Positions 1-5,729 of a stretch of DNA of 5,729 nucleotides are shown piece by piece. The stretch spans positions 1-5,729 of the forward strand of contig DJRM01000053.1 in assembly GCA_002440085.1 (NCBI GenBank). Direction: 5' to 3'. Every line of letters begins with the position of its first letter. The first letter of the stretch is position 1. The notes below the pieces were generated by a model. The model was given only the letters and a program-made list of their open reading frames with translations, was not told where the DNA came from and did not search any database. The position numbers and the translations under genes were made by a program. Source of the DNA: Bacteroidales bacterium UBA6360. Its GTDB lineage: Bacteria > Bacteroidota > Bacteroidia > Bacteroidales > UBA932.

Positions 1-842
1 GCCGAGACGCACTTGAGCATATCGTTCAGACACTCGTCCAGCTTCCATTTCTCGCCGTCCGGCCCGTGCCCGTAGGCGGGAGGGTCGAGTATGATTCCCT
101 GATAGACATTTCCTCTCCTGGCCTCGCGGCGGGCGAACTTGAGCGCGTCCTCGACCACCCACCGGATGTTATCCAGGCCGCTGTTCTCCATGTTTCCCTT
201 GGCCCAGGTCACGACCTGCCGCACCGAGTCGAGGTGCGTCACGTCAGCCCCTGCAGCCTTTGCCGCGAGCGAGGCGGCGCCGGTGTAGGCGAACAGGTTC
301 AGCACCTTGGGGGTCGGCCGGCCTTCAGCCCTTGCCTTCTCCACAAGGAACTTCGTATGCGTGTAGATGTATTCCCAATTGGGCGCCTGCTCGGGGAAGA
401 CCCCCACGTGCTTGAACGACGTGAGCCCCAGACGCAGCCGGAATGACGGACCGCTCGGCAGGACATCGGTTGCCGTCCGTGCATCGTCCTCGATGGAATC
501 GCCCGCTTCAGCACGTGAGCCCGCATCGGCAACCTCCGCCACCATGCCTGCGCAGTTCTCCGCCCCGTAGCCGCCGTAACCGATGAACCACTGGTCGTCC
601 ATCCGCTTGAGCCGCTTCCAGGTGCCGCTGTCCTCCTTCCCGGCCTTCCCGAATCCTGCTCCCGGGGCGAACCTCGTGTGCATTAGGCGGTTCCATTCCT
701 CGTCCGAAAGCGACTTGTCCCATATAGCCTTGGGTTCGGGACGCGCCATCACGATTTTTCCGAATCTTTCGAGTTTCTCAAAGTTTCCGCAGTCGATGAG
801 CTGATAATCCTTCCACAGCGGACTTGGGCTTTCAATTGTCAT
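1..842 (-). CDS. Class I SAM-dependent methyltransferase, COG1092/RlmI-like, 3' end cut by window edge
   Basis: The frame encodes about 280 residues and runs off the left edge, so the C-terminus is missing. The Rossmann methyltransferase core is clear: motif I VLNLFAYTGAAS (residues 180-191) for S-adenosylmethionine binding, an acidic end of strand 2 at D205 (THLDSV), and the catalytic-type DPPAYG motif at 253-258. The block FRLRLGLTSFKHVGVFPEQ (134-152) is typical of the COG1092 group that includes 23S rRNA cytosine-C5 methyltransferases such as RlmI. The N-terminus (LWKDYQLIDCGNFEKLERFG) matches the short form I recall from Bacteroidales. The ATG at 842-840 is the first after an in-frame TGA at 887-885, and the leader is A-rich without a Shine-Dalgarno sequence. 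An Ala/Asp/Glu-rich insertion lies at about residues 98-132. It is cytoplasmic and probably modifies RNA; the exact target is inferred only. It is separated from the glycosidase genes by its own likely promoter. Confidence 0.88.
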   Translation of the reverse strand, partial: MTIESPSPLWKDYQLIDCGNFEKLERFGKIVMARPEPKAIWDKSLSDEEWNRLMHTRFAPGAGFGKAGKEDSGTWKRLKRMDDQWFIGYGGYGAENCAGMVAEVADAGSRAEAGDSIEDDARTATDVLPSGPSFRLRLGLTSFKHVGVFPEQAPNWEYIYTHTKFLVEKARAEGRPTPKVLNLFAYTGAASLAAKAAGADVTHLDSVRQVVTWAKGNMENSGLDNIRWVVEDALKFARREARRGNVYQGIILDPPAYGHGPDGEKWKLDECLNDMLKCVS

Positions 843-909
843 TTCTTTGTGCTTCAGATAGGAAACCTTCAAAAATAACTTGCATCATCTTTCTCAAGTT
901 TCTAAGCCG

Positions 910-917
910 CAAAGTTA
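910..917 (-). promoter_or_regulatory. Candidate Bacteroidota -7 promoter element for the methyltransferase
   Basis: On the minus strand this reads TAACTTTG, an exact match to the Bacteroidota sigma-ABfr -7 consensus TAnnTTTG, about 67 bp upstream of the methyltransferase ATG. The expected -33 TTTG is not present at the usual 19-21 bp spacing; only a T-run (minus strand of 936-940) lies there. The site is in the 91-bp gap after the GH31 stop, where a new transcript would be expected. The match is seen; promoter activity is inferred. Confidence 0.45.
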
Positions 918-933
918 ACACTAAAAATTGGTA

Positions 934-3738
934 TTAAAAATCCAATTGGGCTCGCAGGCGCGCGAGAAATTCCGGTGGGAGTTTGCCGAGGCCTTCAAGG
1001 TCCGCCAAAGCCGCCTGCGGGTCAAACGCCGAGAGATAAGCCGGAGCGCCATGAGGGTCTTCCGTTATGAAGCTGCCGCACTGGAGAATCGCCAGAAAAG
1101 AATCGGGCATCTTGCAGATGCGGTCCACATGATAGCCGAACGCCATCTTCGCCTCCTGGGCGAATTTCCTCATCCTGTCAATCCGTCCTTTCGCGCCGTC
1201 GAGGAGCGCGAGCTGTTCAGGGGAAAATTCCGGGAAACTGCAATCGACCGTGAGACGTTCGTTGACATCGGTTTCGGGAAGATATATCTTCACGCTGAGG
1301 GTCGCCCCGTCGTAGGTCCACAGAGCCTCGGCAGAGGCCTCGTTGCCGGAGGATTCACGCTCGGCGAAGCGAGAATAGCGGACCGGGGAGCCGTTGAAGA
1401 GTACTTCCGTCGGCGCGTATGAGTTGGCGAGTTCAATTATGACGCGGCGGGACGTGGCGGCGGAGGGGAACTGACCCGTGCGCGGGGAGACTTCGATGTG
1501 TGTGCCGTGGATGTCGGAATGCTTACTGATTGCCGTTGTGGCGTACTCTGAGACATATGCCTGCGTCCCGCCGTCGTCCTCATAGACCTTTGCCGTGCTG
1601 CTGCCGTGGCCGGGGGCGACGAACAGCCGCAGAGTGTTGTCCGCACTCTGGAGGGAAGTGATTTTCTCAGATGCCATCGGGATGACGGCCCCGGCTCTGA
1701 CATACCACGGATTCTCGTTTATGGTGTAGCTCATGGTGTCAACCGAGCCGCCCTTCAGCATCTTTCCCGAAGCAACGTCGAACCAGTCGTTTCCTTCCGG
1801 AAGCCAAAGGGTGCGCGAAGCAAGTCCCGTGAGGCTGTCTGCCGGCTCACAGACGACCGTCGCGAGGATGTCGTCCCCGAACATGTACTCCTGCGTGAAG
1901 GAGTATGCCCGTGGGTCTTCCGGATAGTCGTAGTAGAGCGGACGGCAGATGGAAATCCCCGTGTCGAATGCCTCGCGGGCGGCGGTGTAGATATACGGGG
2001 AAAGGCTGTAGCGCAGGCGGATTGCGTCACGCATGGCCGGGAAATAGTCCGGGAACTTCCAGAAATGCTTTTCAATCACGGGATCCTTTGTGGAGTGCGT
2101 CTTGAAGATAGGGGTGAACACGCCGTACTGAAACCAGCGCGTGAAGAGCTCTGGATTGGTGGCCTTCATCCCCTCATATTTCTTGAATCCTCCGATGTCA
2201 TGACCCCAGTAGCCGTACGCCACGTTCGAGGCCGTGGCTGTGAAATTCGGAAGGTAGCCGAGCACTTTCCAGGTGGCGTAGGTGTCGCCGGAGAAGCCGA
2301 CGGGGTAGCGGTGGCTGCCTATGCCGCCCCAGCGATGGTATATCATCGGTCTCGGTGCCTGAATCCCCATGTGGGAAGTGCGCCGCACCTTGTCGTTGAA
2401 AAAGCACCAGTTCACCCAGAAAGTGTTGCTTAGGCCGGGGACATAGCGGCTGTACTTCCACTGCTGCCAGTCCTGCCACCAAAAATCAACTCCTTGTTTT
2501 TCAATGGGATGTATGACTGAATTGAAATATGCGTCGGCCCATTCCATCTGGCTCATCCTGTGCGGGACCGGAGCCGGCTGCCCGGCCTTTCCATCTCCCG
2601 CAGGCTTCTTCACTCCCGCATAATGGTAGGGCTCCGTGCCATAGACATAGTCTTTCGGCCCGTCATAGTCGGAAGTTCGCGAAAGATAGTCCTTGACAAA
2701 GCGATCGTAGGGTTCTTCAAACGGCTGTATTCCCTCATTGAAGTGCAGGTTCAGCGCTGTCTTGACGCCGAGTCCGTGGAGTTCGGCTAGGCAGTTCTCC
2801 GGCGACGGGAAAAGCTGCTTCTGCCATGTGTAGCCGGTCCAGCCTTCGGACTCGCCGAGGTCGTCCTTAGGACATCCGGAGCCCATCTTGAGCCCGAACA
2901 CCTCATGCCAGTCCATGTCGATTATCATCACGTCAATCGGAATCCCGTAGGAGCGTATCTCGCTGCAGAGCTCGACCAACTCATAGTCCGAATACTGCCA
3001 GTAGCGGCTCCACCAGTAGCCGAAAGCCCATTTCGGCGGCAGCGGAACCTTGCCCGAAATCTTCGTGAAGTCCGAGACGGCAGCCTTGTAGTCATGACCG
3101 TAGGCAAAGAGATACCAGTCAATGCGTTCTCCGTCCCCGCGCTTCGCCACCCAGCTCTTCCAGTCCTCATCGACAGGCTTCAGCAGATGCCGCTCCGACT
3201 CGTCAATCACCGCCCAGCCGTCGCGGGAGACCACGCCCTTGTCGAACGGGTCTATGGTCTTCTCCCCGTCGCAGCTGTCAAGGGTGCGGCAGGTGCCGAG
3301 CAGGTTGCCGCCCTCGTCCATTCCCGGATGCCATGCTGCCCTGCGCGAACCTCCGCCCGCCTTGGGCATGTTGAACGCCACTGAAAGATTGGACGAGTCG
3401 AACTTTCCTTTTCCCGAATAGACAAGTCTCAGGCTGTCCGTCTCTATGACCGTCTTGTTGCCGAACCCTCTTCTGACCTTGAACTTAGGCACGTCAAGCC
3501 GGCGGTTCACCACTCCGAGCGTGGCATTGTCCTCGAAACGGCCGTCCTCCGACCATTCCAGACGCAGCAGGCGAGGGGTGAGGACCGTGAAGCGCGCATT
3601 GCCAACGACCACCACGGCTTCCGGGGCGGCCACAGGATCGTCGCCGAAAGGTGCGCCGTCCGTCCGGGCATTGGCGACGGCAAATGGCAGAAGGAGAAAT
3701 AACGCGGTGACGAAAAGGCGGCTATGGTTGTGTCTCAT
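934..3738 (-). CDS. Exported GH31 family alpha-glycosidase with C-terminal extension
   Basis: The 934-residue protein has a signal peptide (about 1-24, hydrophobic FVTALFLLLPFAVANA, cleavage probably after A24), so it acts in the periplasm or at the cell surface. GH31 enzymes hydrolyse alpha-glycosides with retention, using two aspartates. Approximate domains are an N-terminal beta-sandwich (40-230), a TIM barrel (231-585), and two C-terminal beta-domains (590-690 and 695-835, the latter DUF5110-like). A helical-looking tail fills 838-934. The nucleophile is probably D423 in WWQDWQQ and the acid/base D485 in GFSGDTYATW. Other family marks are IIDMDWH (272-278), GIGSHRYP (472-479), HDIGGF (513-518) and H547. 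The WxDWQQ motif replaces the common WxDMNE form, placing it in a less characterised GH31 branch, so alpha-glucosidase versus alpha-xylosidase or another activity cannot be decided. Start ATG lacks a Shine-Dalgarno sequence, as is usual in this phylum. It follows the GH5 gene by 57 bp with no clear terminator, so co-transcription is likely. Confidence 0.93.
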   Translation of the reverse strand: MRHNHSRLFVTALFLLLPFAVANARTDGAPFGDDPVAAPEAVVVVGNARFTVLTPRLLRLEWSEDGRFEDNATLGVVNRRLDVPKFKVRRGFGNKTVIETDSLRLVYSGKGKFDSSNLSVAFNMPKAGGGSRRAAWHPGMDEGGNLLGTCRTLDSCDGEKTIDPFDKGVVSRDGWAVIDESERHLLKPVDEDWKSWVAKRGDGERIDWYLFAYGHDYKAAVSDFTKISGKVPLPPKWAFGYWWSRYWQYSDYELVELCSEIRSYGIPIDVMIIDMDWHEVFGLKMGSGCPKDDLGESEGWTGYTWQKQLFPSPENCLAELHGLGVKTALNLHFNEGIQPFEEPYDRFVKDYLSRTSDYDGPKDYVYGTEPYHYAGVKKPAGDGKAGQPAPVPHRMSQMEWADAYFNSVIHPIEKQGVDFWWQDWQQWKYSRYVPGLSNTFWVNWCFFNDKVRRTSHMGIQAPRPMIYHRWGGIGSHRYPVGFSGDTYATWKVLGYLPNFTATASNVAYGYWGHDIGGFKKYEGMKATNPELFTRWFQYGVFTPIFKTHSTKDPVIEKHFWKFPDYFPAMRDAIRLRYSLSPYIYTAAREAFDTGISICRPLYYDYPEDPRAYSFTQEYMFGDDILATVVCEPADSLTGLASRTLWLPEGNDWFDVASGKMLKGGSVDTMSYTINENPWYVRAGAVIPMASEKITSLQSADNTLRLFVAPGHGSSTAKVYEDDGGTQAYVSEYATTAISKHSDIHGTHIEVSPRTGQFPSAATSRRVIIELANSYAPTEVLFNGSPVRYSRFAERESSGNEASAEALWTYDGATLSVKIYLPETDVNERLTVDCSFPEFSPEQLALLDGAKGRIDRMRKFAQEAKMAFGYHVDRICKMPDSFLAILQCGSFITEDPHGAPAYLSAFDPQAALADLEGLGKLPPEFLARLRAQLDF

Positions 3739-3795
3739 ACGGGTTGGGATATGTTGTCTTGCAGATATGATTACTTGTGTTTTTTAGGGGCTTCG

Positions 3796-5040
3796 CTATT
3801 TCATAAGCGTAGCGTTGATGTAGTTCTGGTCAACCTTGCAGTTGGAGAACTTGCATTGTTCGAGGAACGACTGCATGGCGTTCTTCGCGACTCCCTGGTC
3901 GGGTCGGGCGCGGCGGATGGCCTGATAGGAACTGCGGTCTGCCTCGGAGAAGGCGACTACGCTGTCCCAGCCGGCTGCGGGGGTGAAATTGACGAAGGAA
4001 CCGCCTGTCTTCATCTTCTTGTACGGCCAGTAGGTGTAGCCCATGTTGTTGGCGATGAAATACTTGCTCATCGCGAGCTGCTGCTCCATCGTGAAATGGC
4101 CCGTCTCGCCGACATACATCGGGATTCCTGTCCTGTCGCGGAACTCCACGAGATATTTCACGCTTTTCTCCGGAGCCTCCTTGAAATAGCAGTGGCAGGT
4201 GTACATCAGGTTCGAGTCGAACTTCCAGTCTGTGAACATGGTGAAGTCGATGTTGCCCCTCGCACCGCCGAGGATGATGATGTGGTTCTTGTCGACGGCG
4301 CGGATTGCGGCCGTGAGCCTCTTGTAGAGCGGTTCGAGCTTAGGATAGTAGAGGACGTCCCATGAGTCGGTCGCCGGGCGGTGCTCGATTGGCTCGTTCA
4401 GCAGCTCATAGCCGAGCACGAGCGGGTTGTCGGCATAGCGCTCCGCGATGCTCACCCAGATTTTCTCCAGTTCGTCCTGGCACTCCGAGTCCTCGAAAAG
4501 CCACGGGTAGCCGAAGCTGTCATCGACGTTTCCGCCGCCCTGTCCGCCCGGCGCGCAGTGCATGTCAAGAATGAGGTAGAGCCCGAATTCGTTGCACCAG
4601 CCCAGCACATCATCGATTCTCTTGAAACCGTCCTGCTCCGAGGTGAGTCCCATATAGTCCTCGTCCGTGAAGAGACGGTAGTGCAGCGGAAGGCGAATGG
4701 TGTTCGCTCCCGTGCTCTTGATGAAGCGGATGTCCTCGCGGGTTATGTAGTTGTCCTTGTACTTCTTCCAGAACGACGCCGTGTATTCCTCGCCCACGAG
4801 TTCCTTGAACATGCGGTCGATCATCGACGCTGAATTGGTGTTCGTGAATCCGAACATATATCCCTCCGGATTCAGCCAGTTTCCGAGATTCGTTCCCTTG
4901 ATGAAGAACTTCGACCCGTCGGGCTTCACGATGTCCTTCCCCTTGACTTTGAGGAAGTTGTTCTGCGCATACGCCGCGTTTGAGGATATTCCCGCAATCA
5001 CCGCGATTGTGGCGAAAATTGCCAAAAGTGTTTTTTTCAT
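3796..5040 (-). CDS. Exported GH5 glycoside hydrolase (catalytically complete)
   Basis: The protein is 414 residues. The start chosen is the ATG at 5040 because it opens a classic signal peptide, MKKTLLAIFATIAVIAG to AYA|QNN, cleaved after about residue 25. The open frame continues upstream to an ATG at 5175, but that would add 45 non-signal residues and overlap the preceding gene. GH5 TIM-barrel landmarks appear in order: GTNLGNWL (49-56), R116 in NTIRLPLHYR, DMHCAPGGQ (159-167, H161), LLNEP (213-217, N215 and acid/base E216), H283 and Y285 in CHCYF, nucleophile E312 in VGETG, and W338 in TYWPYKK. GH5 enzymes are retaining endo- or exo-beta-glycosidases. The DMHxAPGGQ form recalls exo-beta-1,3-glucanase-like and other non-cellulase subfamilies, but the substrate is not assignable by eye. 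The C-terminus has a CX4C pair (C396, C401), possibly a disulfide in the exported protein. Its upstream neighbour is a degenerate paralogue and its downstream neighbour a GH31, probably all in one operon. Confidence 0.94.
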   Translation of the reverse strand: MKKTLLAIFATIAVIAGISSNAAYAQNNFLKVKGKDIVKPDGSKFFIKGTNLGNWLNPEGYMFGFTNTNSASMIDRMFKELVGEEYTASFWKKYKDNYITREDIRFIKSTGANTIRLPLHYRLFTDEDYMGLTSEQDGFKRIDDVLGWCNEFGLYLILDMHCAPGGQGGGNVDDSFGYPWLFEDSECQDELEKIWVSIAERYADNPLVLGYELLNEPIEHRPATDSWDVLYYPKLEPLYKRLTAAIRAVDKNHIIILGGARGNIDFTMFTDWKFDSNLMYTCHCYFKEAPEKSVKYLVEFRDRTGIPMYVGETGHFTMEQQLAMSKYFIANNMGYTYWPYKKMKTGGSFVNFTPAAGWDSVVAFSEADRSSYQAIRRARPDQGVAKNAMQSFLEQCKFSNCKVDQNYINATLMK

Positions 5041-5049
5041 TCTGTTCTG

Positions 5050-5057
5050 CAAATATA
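5050..5057 (-). promoter_or_regulatory. Weak candidate -7 element (TATATTTG) before the GH5 gene
   Basis: The minus strand reads TATATTTG, matching TAnnTTTG. It ends only 9 bp before the GH5 ATG, so a transcript from it would have almost no leader, and no TTTG sits at normal -33 spacing. It may be chance in an AT-rich gap or an internal promoter giving a nearly leaderless message. Confidence 0.2.
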
Positions 5058-5074
5058 TTGTCAAACACTGCTCA

Positions 5075-5094
5075 GGCTTCGCAAGTGCGAAACC
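5075..5094 (-). other. Intergenic hairpin between the two GH5-family genes
   Basis: On the minus strand GGTTTCGC and GCGAAGCC form an 8-bp stem (one T-G wobble) around an ACTT tetraloop. It begins 5 bp after the stop codon of the upstream GH5-like gene and ends 34 bp before the GH5 start. It is not followed by a T-run, so it is not a standard intrinsic terminator. An RNA stability or processing element, or partial attenuation between the two cistrons, is an inference. Confidence 0.5.
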
Positions 5095-5099
5095 GGAAA

Positions 5100-5729
5100 C
5101 TATTTCTTCCATGATTGCGTGAAACCGGCGGCGCTCATGACCTGCCCGTTGGCGCGGCATCCGGACAGTCCGCACGCCTGCGGAAAGGCAGCCACCGCCC
5201 CTGCGGCCGCTTTGACGTCAAAGTTGCCTGCGGCGTGCAGGTCGTCGAAGGTCACGCGCCTTAATCCCGCAAACCTCGTCACGATTTTCCAGTTCTCTAC
5301 CGGGCCGAAGGACAGCAGGGCGCCGGAGGATTCGTAGCCCTTGTACGGCGTGAACGCATAGCCGACATTCTCGGCTTCCATTGAGGCACGTCCGCTGTCC
5401 GACACGGGGCCTACCGCAGTCAGGAGCAGGGGAAGTCCGGTGGAGTATTCGCGGAAACGGACAAAGGTGTCGAGGGCCGAGGCGAAGTCACCGGAACCGT
5501 CATAGTGGGCGGCGTAGAGGATGTTGTCGTCAAATTCGTAGTCGCTGAAACAGCTGAAGTCCCGTCCGCCCCGGATGCCGTCGAGGATTATGACATGATT
5601 CTTGTCGGCTGCGCGGATGGCCTTGGCGGTCTTGCGGCAGAGCGGCTCGACCTTGGACAGGAGGTCGTCGAACTTCGCGTCGGAATGGAGCGGAGAGTCC
5701 ATAATCTCATACCCCAGGAGGAACTTTTC
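5100..5729 (-). CDS. GH5-like protein lacking catalytic residues (pseudoenzyme candidate), 5' end cut by window edge
   Basis: Only the last 209 residues are visible; the frame is open to the right edge (starting EKFLLGYEIM), so the true start lies outside and the internal ATG at 5702 is not the start. The protein aligns along its whole visible length with the adjacent GH5. The stretch AIRAADKNHVIILDGIRGGRDF is 16/22 identical to GH5 residues 245-266, and GYAFTPYK matches GYTYWPYK. The active site is lost: LLNEP becomes IMDSP (acid/base Glu to Ser, visible residue 12), VGETG becomes LTAVG (nucleophile Glu to Ala, residue 105), the Trp platform becomes Thr (127), and the Tyr after the conserved His (75) becomes Asp (77). 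The reading frame has no stops or frameshifts, so it looks like a maintained protein and not a decayed gene. A C-terminal CX4C pair (visible residues 186 and 191) is shared with the active paralogue. A role as glycan-binding or accessory protein is inference. Localisation is unknown because the N-terminus is missing. Confidence 0.85.
   Translation of the reverse strand, partial: EKFLLGYEIMDSPLHSDAKFDDLLSKVEPLCRKTAKAIRAADKNHVIILDGIRGGRDFSCFSDYEFDDNILYAAHYDGSGDFASALDTFVRFREYSTGLPLLLTAVGPVSDSGRASMEAENVGYAFTPYKGYESSGALLSFGPVENWKIVTRFAGLRRVTFDDLHAAGNFDVKAAAGAVAAFPQACGLSGCRANGQVMSAAGFTQSWKK

Noticed and set aside
66..446. Plus-strand open frame of 126 codons opposite the methyltransferase
   Set aside because: Antisense to the clearly coding methyltransferase core (motif I and DPPAYG), with no domain of its own.
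1606..2433. Plus-strand open frame of 275 codons opposite the GH31 gene
   Set aside because: It lies fully antisense to the GH31 catalytic region, whose motifs prove the minus-strand frame. The translation shows no recognisable domain and is typical of shadow frames in G+C-rich DNA.
3739..3795. Possible terminator between GH5 and GH31
   Set aside because: Only a 4-bp stem (CGCT/AGCG) overlapping the GH5 stop is found, and the following run on the transcribed strand is A, not T, so it is not an intrinsic terminator.
3724..4365. Plus-strand open frame of 213 codons across the GH31 start and GH5 3' half
   Set aside because: Antisense shadow of the GH5 gene; the translation mirrors GH5 codons, has no family features and spans a gene boundary.
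5041..5175. Longer start for the GH5 gene at 5175, adding 45 residues
   Set aside because: The added residues are basic and unlike a signal peptide, they overlap the 3' end of the upstream gene, and the downstream ATG at 5040 begins a textbook signal peptide.
5100..5702. ATG at 5702 as the start of the right-hand gene
   Set aside because: The frame stays open to the window edge, and the residues before the ATG (EKFLLGYEI) align with the active GH5 (LVLGYEL), so the protein begins outside the window.

Overview
The window looks like a chromosomal segment of a fairly G+C-rich member of the Bacteroidota. The reasons are the gene content (exported glycoside hydrolases in a row), starts with no Shine-Dalgarno sequence and A-rich or neutral leaders, a TAnnTTTG-type -7 element upstream of one gene, and a left-hand methyltransferase of a form I know from Bacteroidales. 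No genus can be named from this stretch. All four recognisable genes are on the minus strand, so the window reads right to left in transcription order.

Layout in transcription order. (1) 5729-5100: 3' part of a gene for a GH5-like protein cut by the window's right edge. It is an evident paralogue of the next gene, but both catalytic glutamates and other active-site residues are replaced. (2) 5040-3796: a complete, exported GH5 glycoside hydrolase with the full catalytic set. (3) 3738-934: a complete, exported GH31 glycoside hydrolase of the WxDWQQ / GSHRYP / HDIGG type, with an extra C-terminal segment. (4) 842-1: most of a COG1092-type class I SAM-dependent methyltransferase, cut by the left edge, with a short unusual insertion.

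The gaps between genes 1, 2 and 3 are only 57-59 bp and show no good terminator, so these three are probably one transcript: a small polysaccharide-degradation operon. One gap holds a strong hairpin without a U-tract, which may set differential expression. The 91-bp gap before the methyltransferase contains a TAnnTTTG match and probably starts a separate transcript. That gene is an RNA-modification-type housekeeping gene and not part of the glycan locus.

Together, an active GH5 (beta-glycan backbone cleavage in most of the family), an adjacent apparently non-catalytic GH5 paralogue, and a GH31 (alpha-glycoside removal) suggest extracytoplasmic processing of a beta-glycan carrying alpha-linked substituents. 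The substrate cannot be read from the sequence. No SusC/SusD pair, sulfatase or regulator is visible inside the window. The most interesting feature is the catalytically dead GH5 paralogue immediately upstream of the live one.
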